Assembly (NCBI GenBank): GCA_013420905.1
Contig: JAAXNY010000006.1
Location: forward strand, 2,728,001 to 2,792,000
Length of the DNA: 64,000 nt
Direction of reading: 5' to 3'
Source: Collybia mongolica
Taxonomy: Eukaryota; Basidiomycota; Agaricomycetes; Agaricales; Clitocybaceae
The first letter of the stretch is position 1. Each line of letters opens with the position of its first letter. A program made the position numbers and the translations under genes. The notes beneath the pieces are model-generated. The model made no database searches, was not told where the DNA came from, and saw nothing but the letters and a program-made list of their open reading frames with translations. This document shows, piece after piece, positions 33,521 through 46,188 of this stretch.

Positions 33521-33681
33521 TAGAGTCCAAATCCTTATCGTGGACGATATCACATTTGTCGTGACAGGCGCGGTGACGCGGTATACAGGTCATGTGACCC
33601 ACATCAACTCGCGATTCGTTCTCTTTACCCTTTCAACAGACGACTGGCCCTTACTTTTTCTTCTCTCTCACTTAGGTATCC

Positions 33682-34538
33682 ATGACATCGAAACAAGCTA
33701 ATCGTCAAGCCATAACCCTCAAAGGGTCGACCGGTCTAGTCACCGAATTCTTTAAATATGCCGTAAACACGTTCGTCTTGGTGATTGTCATCTGTAGTGA
33801 TGAAAGCTATATCCTATATTCTTTATTTTTTCTTTTTCTCTTTACAAACAGTATTCTCTTCCAACGCGAGGTGTACCCATCGGATGATTTTCACATGGTG
33901 AAAAAGTATGGCCAGACAGTTCTAGTAACCCAAGACCTTGCACTCGAGAATTATCTTGACAGGTAAAGCAAAACCTTTCACGATGAGACGATAACTAAGG
34001 GGTTGATTGACCAGAATCCTCAAACAAGTTCAGAGTGGGTAATGATATACCGTCACCTACTGATCTCTGACATTGTTTACAGAATGGCTGCTTACGGGTT
34101 CTGTTACCCAACTCGTACTTGCAATCATATCTAAAGACACACGTGTCCCACTCGAGCGATGGGTATTTGATATTAAGCTCATAGAGCCACCAGCAGATTT
34201 AACTGAAGTGTACTTTTGTGTTCCATAATCAACGTTGCCATAGTTGACTTGGTCTACCTAGGGCGGCCCCAAAGCCGGAAGCGGAAATCCAGTCGGAAAT
34301 CCGTGCCATTTTGAAACAGATCATATCAATGGTTACTTATCTTCCGGTGATCCATGAGCCAACAGTGTTCAACATCCTGGCATACACATCCGACTCGGCT
34401 GATGTTCCCGCTGGTGAATGGATTGACACCGATCCGTTGGCCATCGAAGCGAGCAAGAGCCAGCAGGTGAAGATGAGAAGCTTCAGTACTGATGTACATC
34501 GAATTGAAGCAATGGTGGCGTACCGATATGAGGAGTAG
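33682..34538 (+). CDS. MAD2: Spindle assembly checkpoint protein Mad2 (HORMA)
   Basis: Binds and inhibits Cdc20 when kinetochores are unattached. Exons are 33682-33770, 33852-33962, 34015-34034, 34083-34209 and 34262-34538, giving 207 residues, the normal size. The HORMA domain spans nearly the whole protein. Family blocks are ITLKGSTGLVTEFF, ILFQREVYPSDDF, LLTGSVTQLVLAI, LERWVFDIKL and the C-terminal safety-belt region KSQQVKMRSFSTDVHRIEAM. One exon is only 20 nt. It is divergent from TAF5 and upstream of the NADPH oxidase on the same strand. Confidence 0.95.
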
Positions 34539-34939
34539 ATGTGTTGTTACGGTAGTTCTGGTAATAATAAAAAGATGGTGCTTACCACGGGCGACTCTCG
34601 AACGACACGCGGACTACCCGACGCAAACGATGCGACCAACATCATGAACTGTTTGATTCATCATTCAAAATGAAGCATGTGCCAGAGGGAGCTAAAGAAT
34701 GATACCAGAACAGCGGGAGGTGCCAGACATTGTCATGACCACAAACAAAATAAAATCAAACTCAGCTCTGTAACTCTTGATATCTTTCCGTGCCCTGTCT
34801 CCCCTCCATCTTTCCTTGGCTTCATTCCCTCCCTTCCTTTCTCTCTCTCTTTTCTTTTCATAGAAAATCCTTTTACTCGTCTGGCCGGACCCGACCCTCT
34901 CTTATCTGCATTTAACCATATACCTAACCAGTCCTTCCC
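34539..34939. other. Intergenic upstream of the NADPH oxidase
   Basis: A CT-rich tract (about 34795-34860) lies close upstream of the NOX start, a common feature of strong fungal promoters. Nothing else was recognised. Confidence 0.5.
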
Positions 34940-37039
34940 ATGGGCGAATCTTGGTTTCAAAGAGAATTCCTGGCGGCAAGAAGGCTTGCCTTCAATTTTT
35001 TGTTCTACGGAAGTCATTTCGGAATATTTGCATATGGTTGGTGGAGTCAGGTAAGTAAACTGTGACTTCTCGCGACCGTCATATTAAGTGCCCACTTGCA
35101 TCATAGCAAACTAATGTCAAATTGGCTGGTCTCAATACTCTGGGTTTCTCGGTCTGGATTTCTCGCGGCGCCGGGCTTGTTCTTGCTTATGATGGAGGCT
35201 TGATTTTAATTCCCATGCTGCGGAACATAATTAGGGTGGTTCGACCTAAATTGACCTGGCTTTTCCCCGCCGACGAGAACATCTGGTTCCATAGACAAGT
35301 GGCCTACTCCATGGCTTTCTGGGCCATGGTCCACACGACGGCTCACTATGTTAATTTCATTAATGTTGAGCGAGCTCGTAAGTAATTCGTTCGAATTTTG
35401 CGTCCCAGCTTGACATGTCGTCTTCCAGAGCTCCGAAAACAGACAGCCCTTCAGATCCATTACACCCAACCTGGCGGCATTACTGGCCACTTTATGCTTC
35501 TCATAATGCTTTTAATGTACACCACAGCACACCACAAGATCCGTCAGCAATGCTTCGAAGCCTTCTGGTATACTCACCACCTGGCCTTCTTTTTCATGAT
35601 TGGGCTTTACACCCATGCCACTGGCTGTTTTGTGCGCGATTCGGTCGACCCAGATTATATCGGCAGTTTTCCATTCTACTCGACAGATCATTGTCTTGGT
35701 TATCTCAGCTGGAGGTTCATTATCTGGCCTGGCATCATCTATTTCGGTGAACGTGTATACAGGGAATACCGTGCGAGGAGAGCTACCCGTTTGTCTAAGG
35801 TCCTTGTTCACCCTAGTGGTAAGGTGGATTGTTTCCTTGACCTGTTGATAATTAAACGTGGTGACAGGTGCTATGGAGCTCCGAATTGTCAAGCCTAGCT
35901 TTAAGTATACCGCCGGTCAATGGCTATTCATCCAAGTACCTGAAATCTCGCGTTGGCAATGGCATCCTGTATGTGAACTCTACTATGTTCCAATTATCAC
36001 CAATTCATCGGATTTTAGTTTACGATCACTTCTGCGCCGGAAGATCCATACGTTTCCATTCATATCCGCCAAGTAGGTGACTTTACACGCGGACTTGGCG
36101 AACGACTCGGCGTTGGCCCATCTGTCGTCGCTGCTATGACTCAAGCAGCAATGAAGGGAGCTGAAAAAGATGAGAAGACCGGCATGACTCGCGGAGACTT
36201 TGTTGAGCTTGACTCCAGCTCCAACGCAACCTCCCTCCCCGCTATTAGGATTGATGGGCCATATGGAGCGCCCGCCGAGGATGTTTTCAATGTTGAAGTC
36301 GCTGTTTTAATTGGCGCCGGGATAGGTAAGTAATAAATGAAACAGCCGAATCAAAATTCTCAGGGTACCATGTAGGAGTTACACCTTTCGCGTCCATTCT
36401 CAAACACATATGGTATAGGCAGAAGAAGGGTAAGCTTGGCACTCTTCGACGTGTGGAGTTTTTCTGGGTTTGTCGTGATGCACCATCGTTTGGTTGGTTC
36501 CAAAGTTTGCTCCAGGAAGTTGAGGCTGCACAAGCCGACCGTGAGATCTTACCTAAAATGTTCGGAGCATCAGACTCACTGTCTCATTTCAAGCCAACTT
36601 CCTTCGCATCAACGTCTATCTTACTCAGAAGATTGGTGAGGACATGCTGTGGAATATTGCAGTAAATGATGCCGGCGCGGAGTATGACCCTTTGACCCTT
36701 CTCCGATCCCGTACGATGTTCGGTCGCCCTGATTGGATGACGATCTATGGACAAATGAGGCAAGCTATTGAGACGGGGCAGTACATTCCTGGTAGCAAAT
36801 CTCAACTGAAAACCAAAGTCGGGGTCAGTAGCCAGTCATTCTTTGTCAAGGAGCTGTCTATTGACCTCTTATTTACAGACCTATTTCTGTGGACCCGGTG
36901 TTCTTGCCAAATCAATCAAAGAAGCAACGCTTCATCATTCTGGACCCACTGTTGAGTTCTCGTTTGCGAAGGTCAGTCAGGCTCTTGACTCATCCGTTGA
37001 ACGATAGTATCTCACACGATACTACAGGAACATTTTTAG
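34940..37039 (+). CDS. NOXA: NADPH oxidase, NoxA type
   Basis: Transmembrane oxidase that passes electrons from NADPH through FAD and two hemes to make superoxide; fungal NoxA acts in differentiation and hyphal signalling. About 550 residues. The N-terminus (RRLAFNFLFYGSHFGIFAYG) and the lack of a long N-terminal extension or EF-hands point to NoxA, not NoxB or NoxC. Heme-ligand histidines lie in WFHRQVAYSMAFW and MVHTTAHYVN, and in FWYTHHLAF. The FAD site is HPFTITSAPEDP, restored by removing an intron after WQWHP. NADPH-binding parts are VLIGAGIGVTPFASIL and YFCGPGVLAKSI. The final exon is short and ends KEHF, then TAG. It is convergent with the kinase, 89 bp away. Confidence 0.94.
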
Positions 37040-37128
37040 GCGCTATGTATTCGCGGATATTCGTTCCTTGCTTAATACACACTTCTTATGCCCCATTCAA
37101 TGTAGTCTAGTGTACGAGAATGTATATA

Positions 37129-39610
37129 TTACATTCGAAGTTCTTCGACATTACTATCCCAAAGTTTTGTCCTCCTTCTTGATCCTAGATGAACATTGCG
37201 ATTGACCTGCTCCTCTGCAACCATCCTGATGCTCTTTTTTACCCGCCTTTCTCTGACGTTCTTGTCTTCTAGTTCTGAGGGTTCTGAAGGATCAAAGTCA
37301 CCAGTGTCGATGACCACCCTGTCGACATCGTGTTCGGGGAAAAATGCTTGCAAGTGGCCATATACAGTTTCAGGAGAAGGTCGAGTCGCCCAAGTCATAT
37401 CCTGGTCGCTTCGTTGTATACTGATACGGTTCGTCGGAGTCTTGCCTTTTCGCCAAGACGACACCGAAAATCGATTACGAGACCGTTGGCTCATGTCAGA
37501 CTGGGTGAAACGGCTTTTCATGCTTTCTGGAGATATTATAAAGTCCAGAGGTGGTTTATTCCAGAAATACGCCCCGCCAGTGTCACTGTCTGTGTCATAT
37601 TCGGAGCCACCTTCAGGGTTAAACCAGTTGGGGCCTGCTGGATCATGTAAGTGATTGTTCTTGTTACTGGGGTGAGGTTCTAGGTGTTGCGATATGTCAT
37701 GACCTTCAAGTCGGTTGGAACGATTAGGAGAGAGGAGAGATGTGACAAGTGGGTTGGAGTGATGGGAACCGGTGGGAAGGTGGTGTAACGAGGGCGGTGC
37801 GAGTTGTGCTGAATAAGGAGACCCCGAGTTTGTATTCGGCAGCGGTGGTGGGGTATAAACGAAAGTCGGAACCTGGTCGGGTTCAGGATCAGGGTTTATG
37901 ATACGAAACTGTCTCCGCGTAGTCTCAAACAATGGGTCAGACGTATCTACCGACGCCTTGCTGCTGTAGTCATGAATGGCATCTCGTCTCGGAGAGCTAG
38001 GCGGGGTAATAAACACAACAGGAGGGCCTTGATTCGGGGTCCGTCGTGAAGGAGAAATAGCCTGAGTAGTGAGACCTCGTGTTGGTGGGAAAGCTCTGGT
38101 TTCTACGCGATCTGGTGCAGGGCGCGAAGGATATGGTGTAGTGGGAAATGTTATAGGTGGGATTGGTTCATGGGAGTCTGCCAAGAACGACTTGACGTGG
38201 CGAATAGATTTCCAAGATTTATGAGACTTTCGAGAGGCTAGGGAAGACGAGCGATGTATATGCGGTGAACCCTCAATATCGGAGAGCTTGAATTTCCACC
38301 CAGGTGGAAGCCGGAGATATGGGTGTTGTTGGAGTTCCGCGGCTGAAGGACGGTTCTCAGGGTCCCTGTGTATAGGTTTTCAGAAAAGGTTGGGTAGAAC
38401 ATTCTTTGACCATACATTTGAAAGCACTGTTGTCGAAAGTCGATGGCATCTTCAGAGAGATTAACACTGGCCGGAGTTGGAGGCGGCGATTTTTGTTGAA
38501 AGAGCTGGAAATAGAAGTAAATATCCCGAAGTCGTGGAATAATAAGTATGCACACTTTGAACATGACTGGGAGGAACTCTTCTCCACTCCAAGGCCGATC
38601 ACCTGTCCACATTTCCAAAACTATACATCCAACACTCCATATATCCACCTTCACATCGTAGCCCTTCCCTTTTGATTCCAGAATCTCTGGGGCCATCCAG
38701 AAGATTGTCCCTTTCATGGCTGTGAAGGCGCGCGCTCGATTGAAAGTCTTCTTAGAGATGCCAAAATCCGAGATTTTACATACGCCCGTAGTTTCGACTA
38801 GTATATTGTCAGCTTTGAGGTCCTGCTCGAAGTAAAGTTAGAAGGCACAGTAAGAATGAGAAAGTACCTTTACACGATGCAGTATACCTCTTGAGTGGAG
38901 ATATTCCAACCCCTCAAGAATTTGGCTTGTGAACGATTTTGTAACACCGTCGTCAAACCGGCCATGGTTTTTCAGGCAACTAGATATGGTCCCGCCGGGA
39001 ACATACTCCAGGAAACTATTGATGTTAGGTCCAAAACCTTATGGTTACTGATTTATCAATCAGTTACTCACATACTGAGATACCTTGGGCTTTCCTCATA
39101 TCCTAAATATTGGACGATGTTGGTATGATCGAGGTCCTTCAAAGTGTTTTGCTCAAGCTTGAGGGCTTGCATGATATCAAGCTGGCGAGAATCCGATCTA
39201 TCACTCGCCGTCTGCGGAAGTTCGACTTGTTTGACTGCCATAATCTCCCCCGTGGTAGCATTTAGGGCTAGGAAAACCTGTGCGTAACTGCCCCTTCCTA
39301 AGAGCTCGCCTTTGACCCATTGGAAGGTGGCTAATGTTTACTGAGATACTGCTCACGATGAAAAGACTCGAATCTCACCTTTTCTGGGTGTAGCGACCTG
39401 GACTATAGAAGTACTGGGTGATGGACGACGTTTGCGAGGGCCTTGTATTTCGAGGATGGTTGAGGACACATATGGAGATGGGGTAGCTGCAGAGCGTTTG
39501 AAGGTAAGTGAGGCGTTGAGACCTCGAATGCGTGATAGTACGATCTTCGAAGTGGGTTGACCGGGGTTCTTTGATTTTGCAGAGGCTCCGTTGCTCGAGA
39601 GACCTAGCAT
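37129..39610 (-). CDS. Bck1/Ste11-type MAPKKK-like kinase with permuted domain order
   Basis: Ser/Thr kinase of the Ste11/Bck1 class, expected at the top of a MAP-kinase cascade. The start at 39610 gives MLGLSSNGASAK and a short basic N-terminus. The kinase domain has GELLGRGSYAQVFLALN, the VAIK-type AVKQVELP, HRD (intact after an intron between HR and D), LKADNILV, DFGISKK and APEILESKGKGYDVKVDIWS. It closes with ENRPSAAELQQHPYL and LPPGWKF. The same exon runs on without a stop through about 380 Pro/Ser-rich residues to TWATRPSPETVYGHLQAFF, then KKSIRMVAEE and RTKLWDSNVEELRM, then TAA. In the Bck1 proteins I know, that last block lies before the kinase. Pathway role is inferred from the kinase class. 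Confidence 0.82.
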
Positions 39611-40180
39611 TGTGCGAGGTTCATGGGAATGTTTTAGACAGCGGCTGCTAGAAATGCATTAAGGCTTGTCATGATAGCTTGATGCTAGAGGTATTGAAAT
39701 GACGGGTAAGGAGATCGCGTCGTTGGAGTGTGTCTGTGCTGGGCGTCGACAACCCAGTTTCGGAGATGGCCGTCCTTGCTGAGGCGGTGTTAGATGCACC
39801 ATCATGATATACATAGCCATTTAAAACCCATGGGGAACATTCTGGTAAGTACAGAACTGGAAACATTAACGACTGTATCTACGGTAGACAAGAGCTACAC
39901 AGTTTAATTTCAGAATGAAGTTGTATCCAAGTAAGTACCTCACCGACTGAATGGGAAGCTTGTTCACGTATGATAATTCTTTTCTTTTCTTTTTCGGTTT
40001 AAAATAATAATACTAATAATAAAAGAAAATAACAAATTACGTACATAAACTCATTCATTCCCACTGGAATCAAAGTAAAATAAGTAGTCGGGTTCGCGCA
40101 CGTGTTGGAAGATTTCAGGCTTAAACGCGTCTTGAGTCCGGTTGAACCTTGTAGTTGCTGAATGCGACAAACTCAGAACC
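39611..40180. other. Divergent intergenic between the kinase and NUP170
   Basis: Contains an AT-rich tract with ATAATA repeats (about 40000-40030). An open frame at 39866-39669 on the - strand has no family signal and is probably 5' leader. Confidence 0.5.
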
Positions 40181-43100
40181 ATGACTTCCGCATTCCCGCC
40201 ATCTCATCCACTCATAACATTCAAGGGATCTGCCAACCCTCCTCAGCTTCAAGGCCCTAAAGGTCCCCCAGTCGATCTTCCTGCTCTCCAAAATGCAAGT
40301 CGAGTATTACAAGAACAGCTTGTGAAAGACTCTCAAATAATTCCCGAACTCGGCGACACATTAACAACCCGTACGTTGTTATCTGCCCATAATATATATG
40401 ATTAACACGCCAAATAGCGGGTGGTCAGGTCTCCGCGTCTTACAGTATATTTCCGGATGACATTCGTGTACCCTTTCAGAAGAGAAGATTCATTGGGATT
40501 CCAGAAGGCTTATTCCAATATTATGACAGTTAGTGCCGCGCCGAGTATTGTAACTGATTAGCCTTAACAATACACTTAGGTGCCAACGTCACCTCTCATA
40601 TGGGTTTGATGCCTGAAATTGAACGTGCTTGGATTTCCATTGATCACAAACTTTTCTTGTGGGATTATGTTGATGGGTCAGTTCGTACCTCTTTTCTAAA
40701 TTCAAATCTCACCCTTGACTCCAAAGGCACGAGATTAGTTCTTTCGTGGATCAACCAGATGTAATCACCCACGTTGCGCTCGTCAAACCTAAGCGGGGTC
40801 TCTTTATCGATGAAATATCGTCACTCCTTGTCATATGCACGCCAGTCTCTGTTCTGTTAATCGGGCTCTCGTTTTCCTCCCCTCTTGGCCATGGCCGCCC
40901 GCACCAAGAGATCCGACTTTACGCCACAGATTTGGTAGTGGGTACCGACATTGAGATGACGTCCGTGATAGGCAGTCTGGATGGTAGAATATTTATGTGC
41001 GGATCCCAAGATGGGAACTTGTACGAATTGCATTACCAGGAGAATGAATCGTGGTTCGGAAAGCGTGTGCAACTTATTAATCACTCTGTTGGTGGAATAC
41101 AGAGCCTCCTTCCCCGCTTTGCTGCGTCGAACGCTGAAGGTGAGTACGATTTGTAATTTTAATGTCTAGAAACTCACGTCAATTTCCTAGAGCGAATCGT
41201 GTCAATAGTTTCGGATGCCGAAAGAAATTGCTTCTATACCTTGACATCGAAGGGTAGTATATTGATATACAAACCCAAGGGTGACAAAGCTGTGCAACAT
41301 GTTCAAACGATCTCGAATCTTTATAAGGCTGCACAAGAAAAATCACCCGGATCTCCTGCCTTGACTCCTCACAACTTTCAAATAATCTCTTTGCACGTAG
41401 TTGAGCATAGCGATTCTCGTTCCTCTATACAACTCCTTGCCATCACGTCCAATGGCGTACGACTCTATTTCTCATCGTCATCAAGCTCCTATAGTTATTC
41501 GTACGGCCAAACCAGTAGTTCCAACTCTGGTGCACAACTCCTCCAGCTCGTCCATGTTCGCCTTCCCCCTTCAAACCTGCTTCACCCCGATGAACATTCG
41601 AATCCTTATCGACCGCCTGTGGTTGCATATGGCGCTTCTCAGGCCCTTTCACAGCCTGTCACTCGGCCATATATCGTGTCAGCTATCGAGAACACATGTT
41701 ATGCCCAAGGCATGGTTGTGGCGGCACAACAAGGTGATACTGATGGCACAGATTACATTCTGTGTCTCGCCCCAGATCTTACAAGAATAGGTGTATTGGG
41801 ACAACTCAACCTGCCCCAGCAGCAATCCCCCGCGCAACAGCAGCAATACAGCTCTTATACCAGTTCACTTGTGACGAGCCGACCGCCTTTGACGGAGTAT
41901 GCCACACTTCTAGCAATACCTGGTAGAACTTGGGCTATGGCAACAGTACCAAGGCCGTCATCCTTAGCCACGCCTCCTGGTGCAACTGCTCCTGTTGCAA
42001 TCAATGAACTTGCTTTGCAATTTGGGGAACCACCCCATCAGTTCATGCTCTTGACTAACGTCGGTTTGACGTTCCTCACCAAAAGACGAGCTCTGGACTA
42101 TTTGAAGGCTGTCCTTGAAGAACTTCAGTCGGAGGGCAATGTGCAGCCAATTATCGAGTTCCGCGATAGGTAAAGACAAATAATCTATATATTTCGTTCG
42201 CGCCGTGACTTGTGCGTAGTTTCGGGCGAGACCAGACATGTTCGATGCTCCTGGGCCTTGCCAGTGGAAATACGTTTTTGGATGGCTCAGATGCACCCTC
42301 ATCAGGCACGCTCAGCATGACGAATCCTGATATAGCTGCTGTGGCTAAGCAAGCATTTTATGACTTTGGAGAACGACCAATGTGGACAGAAAGGGTCACC
42401 TACGGTACAAGTGAGTAATTTTTAGTGCTTTTCTAGGGAGCTGCTTCGTTGATCGGAATTAAATAGCCGATAGTCAAGGGACAGCAATCTTCAGTGGGAG
42501 GCGGCAAGGGTTCTCCCTATATTTTGCTCGATTGGTTCGGCCAATATGGAAATCCAAGTTGACGAAGCCCGGGTGCGTGTTCTCGAAAGTTGCCATGCTT
42601 ATATAATGAAGAAACTCTTTTCTTAGACCTGTGGAGACCCAACAACTGGCTGTTTCGAGCAATGCCTTAATGATTATTCAGAAAAACCTCTTTGCTTTGA
42701 AGGATTTCCTTGACAGAAACCCACACCTCTTTCATTCGTCACCAACTGAACCTTCCACAGCCCGTGGGCCGATGACGGAACAAGAAGCATGGAAGGTATG
42801 TCCAACAAGTTCACAACTTGGACTTACCAATATCTCTCCGCTCAGGTAGAGCAGAATTCAGTTTCCGAACTGTTATCGCTTCTTTCAAGGACAATAGAAG
42901 CATTATCTTTTGTTTTACTTTTGGATGATTATCGACTGGGGGAATTAGTATCTCAGTAGGTGGCACTAACGTGCAAAAATGAACGCTATTACTAACATTT
43001 ACTGAAGATGTAACTCTGATATTCAAAACATTATAAAGTCCCAAACGTTCGAGGACCTTGTCACATCGGAAAACGGAATGATCATTTCGCGAGCTTTAGT

Positions 43101-45237
43101 CAATGTCCTTATCGACCACCAGATTGGACAACAAATCAGTGTGAGTTTTGAGAAATACTTCTGGGTAAAAATCACCTCAATCTGGTAATGTCAGGTGGAT
43201 ACAATAAGTGATGTTCTACAACACAGATGTGGATCTTTTTGCAGCACAGACGATGTCATGCTATATAAAGTACGCATGTTCCTTCTTCTTTTATTCTTAG
43301 TCTGAATCCCTTCTGAAGGCCAAAGAAAACATCCGGAAGGCTACTGAGACTCAAAATCCTGCTGAAAGGCAGAATTGGCTTGCGGAATCTCTGCGGTACA
43401 GATCTATGCCTTCAACTTTCACTGCTTCAGATCGAATCAAACCTTCTTCGTTAGGTTGTTTACCAAAGCCGCACGAATTCTTCAATTCGATAGGTTAAGG
43501 GAGATTTGCGGTGATTATCAGCAACTCCATTATGCCAAGGGTAATATATATCATGATTTTCACATAAGATACTCATTTTTCTGTAAATAGGGGCTATAGA
43601 ACTTCCTCTCATCTGTGCACAGGCTTCCGATCCGGATAACATCGGGCTGGAATACTGGCACACAGACAAGCCTTCCAATGATACCCGCTCTGCTTTTACC
43701 GAGCTGCGAGTCCGTTGTTATGGCCTAATACTAGACTCACTGACTGTTTTTGAGGAAGCATCAAAACAACCTTCAACGAGTTTCAATTCCATTTCTACTG
43801 ACCTCGAGGTTGTCAGAAGCCATGCCTACGAGCTCGCATTTTCGAGTGAAGATGAAATGTTCCATTCGACACTATATGATTGGCTTATCATGCGCAACCT
43901 GGCCGACGATCTCCTTGAGGTAACCTGAATAGGTTGCCATATTCAATAACTGCGCATTAATGATATTGTATAGATGCGGCCACCATTCCTCGAAGCCCAT
44001 CTAAAACGCAATCCTATAACAGAACAAAAATATCAGCTCTTGTGGCAATTCTATGTCAAGAATGATCAACCTTTGCGTGCAGCAGAGGTATTAGGCACTT
44101 TGGCAGAAACTACTGAGTACGTCGCATAATTGCCTTGATTGTTGCTCCGGTTTACATTCTATGTGATAGGTTTAGCCTAAGCCTTGATGTTCGACTAGAA
44201 TATCTGACGCTGGCTGTCGCAAACGCGAAATCACATCCAATTTCGGTCACGGGTAGGCATGAGACTGCTATATCCTTTCTTACGGACCTGGAGGAAAAGC
44301 TCGATGTGGCACAGGTCCAACTAGAGATATACAACACGCTTCTTCCGCATGTTAATGATGCTCAAGAGGTGGGAGACCGAATCAAATTGCTCTCTACGCG
44401 GCTTTTTACTATGACAGAGGTACGTTGAACACTCTCTTACTTTCCTCCATTCTCAATAAGGTCAATAGTTGTATCAAGGATACGCCATTCCGTTCGATAT
44501 GCCAGCTTTAAAATTACTTTGCTTGCATGTTTCTGAGCATCGGGATGAGAACATTGTGCGGCCGATTTGGAATCAAATATTCGATGAGGGTGCGTTCATT
44601 GCAGAAGAGCTTCTACACCAGATACCCCAACCCTGTTTTAGCGCTCAACGAAGAACCAGAAAACGCGAGCACAACAGCCGCAGACCGGATAATACATACA
44701 GTTGTACCCCTGGGCCAACGTTTCCACCCATCAGAAAGTGCATTCCCCCTCCGTATGTACACATCCCTACACTTATACAAATATGAACCGAGGCTCTTTT
44801 AGGCTTCATTGCAACACTCCTCGTGAGATTCACGTTGGCGAACAAGACTATGGTACCACATGGTTGGGGACCTCGGATACTTATCCAGTGTGGGGTGCCC
44901 TTCTCCGATATTTGGGATGTCTTCCACGAGATGTATGAATCACAGGCAAGCTCCGTTGAGTTTTAGCTTGCTGCCTCACGCAACTTAGAAATCCTTTCAG
45001 GTCCCACCTTTCAATGATCAGGCCAACGTCCAGGCAATCTCATCGGATATTGCCGTTCTCCTCTCAGATTGGCTGAAAGAAGCTAAAAGACCTCAGTCGA
45101 CCGTTGGAAGGGGAGAATTTCCCGTAGGTCGGATCGATCTTGCTGTGGACCAATACCTTGCAGAGCTCGAGGCCAGTCGCGTGGAGACAAGAACCACTTA
45201 TGAGGTTGTAAAACAACAGCTAAGACGGAACTGGTGA
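40181..45237 (+). CDS. NUP170: Nucleoporin Nup155/Nup170 family
   Basis: Large inner-ring scaffold of the nuclear pore complex. About 20 or more introns; roughly 1,300 residues. The start at 40181 gives MTSAFPPSHP. The N-terminal beta-propeller shows the family blocks IPEGLFQYYD, SHMGLMPEIERAWISID, HKLFLWDY, GSLDGRIFMCGSQDGNLYE and ESWFGKRVQLINHS. Further on come VSDAERNCFYTLTSKGSI and the long alpha-solenoid, with RLREICGDYQQLHYAKGAIELPL and the C-terminal EYLTLAVANAKS and AVLLSDWLKEAK regions. A short Gln/Ser-rich insert (LPQQQSPAQQQQYSS) sits near 41810-41870. It is convergent with COX13, 171 bp away. Confidence 0.92.
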
Positions 45238-45408
45238 ACGGCATCAATATGTTCATTATATGTAGACTGGAGGATGTCCAGTTACATGTATATGGAATGA
45301 ATCAGATAGCATAATTCACGTAAGCGTTTTAAGGTTGAAGTATCTTCCTCATATTCGAGATACACCAAGGACATGTAACTCCGATTATTTAGCAAGTAGG
45401 AAATCCGT

Positions 45409-46013
45409 TTACTCCGCAGTCATGTCTTTGTTGGACTAAAATGTGGATAAGTGGTATGACTGAGAGGAAGAGTTTGACGACATACATGAGAGTTGAAGAA
45501 AAGGCTGTTCATTCCCCAGGGATATGGCTTGCCTCGCTTATTCAGGTACTCATACGAAGGAATTTCGGGAAGGTGGCCATCATTCTCAGCTCGGAGATGA
45601 TCGAGATGTGCCTTGTGTTCCATCTCAGCATTGTAGACCCATGCCACACACACGGCAACTGGGAAGGTGTCAAACTAATTAGACCGCCACCGCACGAAAA
45701 GAAACAGGAGCGCGACTTACTTCCAGGGATGCAAGCGTAATAGCTATAGTCACTAGTTTCGCCAGACAATATTGATAACATAAGCTCCTATACTCACCTG
45801 ATTTTTCGCCAGAGATCAGTGGTTCCTGCGAATGAAACAAGTGAGAAACAACGGTGGAAAAAAAGTAAGAAGGTCCTGACCAGCCGCATGATGAGCAAGC
45901 TGCTCCTGCTCGGCCTTGTAAGACTGATAGGCGGGAGTGGATGAGTAAAAGCGTGGCTGACGCGAAGTGCGCCCAACGGCTCTGAATGCGTTACGAGCAG
46001 TAAGGAGAGACAT
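45409..46013 (-). CDS. COX13: Cytochrome c oxidase subunit VIa
   Basis: Small inner-membrane subunit of respiratory complex IV. Five exons give a protein of about 125 residues. The N-terminus (MSLLTARNAFRAVGRTSRQP) is a typical mitochondrial presequence. The mature part has TTDLWRKI, a single membrane segment (CIPGIAVCVAWVY) and the conserved HKAHLDHLR, YEYLNKRGKPYPWG and SLFFNSH. An intron is needed before IAV; the first possible acceptor would create an in-frame stop, so the acceptor after CCTTCCC is used. The final small exon encodes SNKDMTAE. It is head-to-head with RPN2, 175 bp apart. Confidence 0.92.
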
Positions 46014-46134
46014 GGAGGTAGGAGACGAGGTGGGGCAGTGAGGCCTAGGCTTGAATCTGTGAGGGTTATTTCGGAGCGTAGTATTTGGTCGTGCTTGTAG
46101 CGGAGGGTGCTGACCAAGCAGGATGGAGAACAGG

Positions 46135-46140
46135 ACGCGT
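46135..46140. promoter_or_regulatory. ACGCGT motif between COX13 and RPN2
   Basis: An ACGCGT box lies 49 bp upstream of the RPN2 ATG. No PACE-type proteasome box was found. Significance is uncertain. Confidence 0.25.
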
Positions 46141-46188
46141 CAGCCCAGAACTTGAAAAGTCGCGCCCTTACCCGTTCCATTCGACTCC

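Noticed and set aside
38820..38900. Apparent HRVKDLK insertion disrupting the kinase HRD motif
   Set aside because: Using the GTAAAG donor directly after HR restores HRDLKADN; the extra residues are intron.
45660..45720. In-frame stop in COX13 suggesting a pseudogene
   Set aside because: It appears only with the first possible acceptor; the next acceptor gives the conserved membrane segment.
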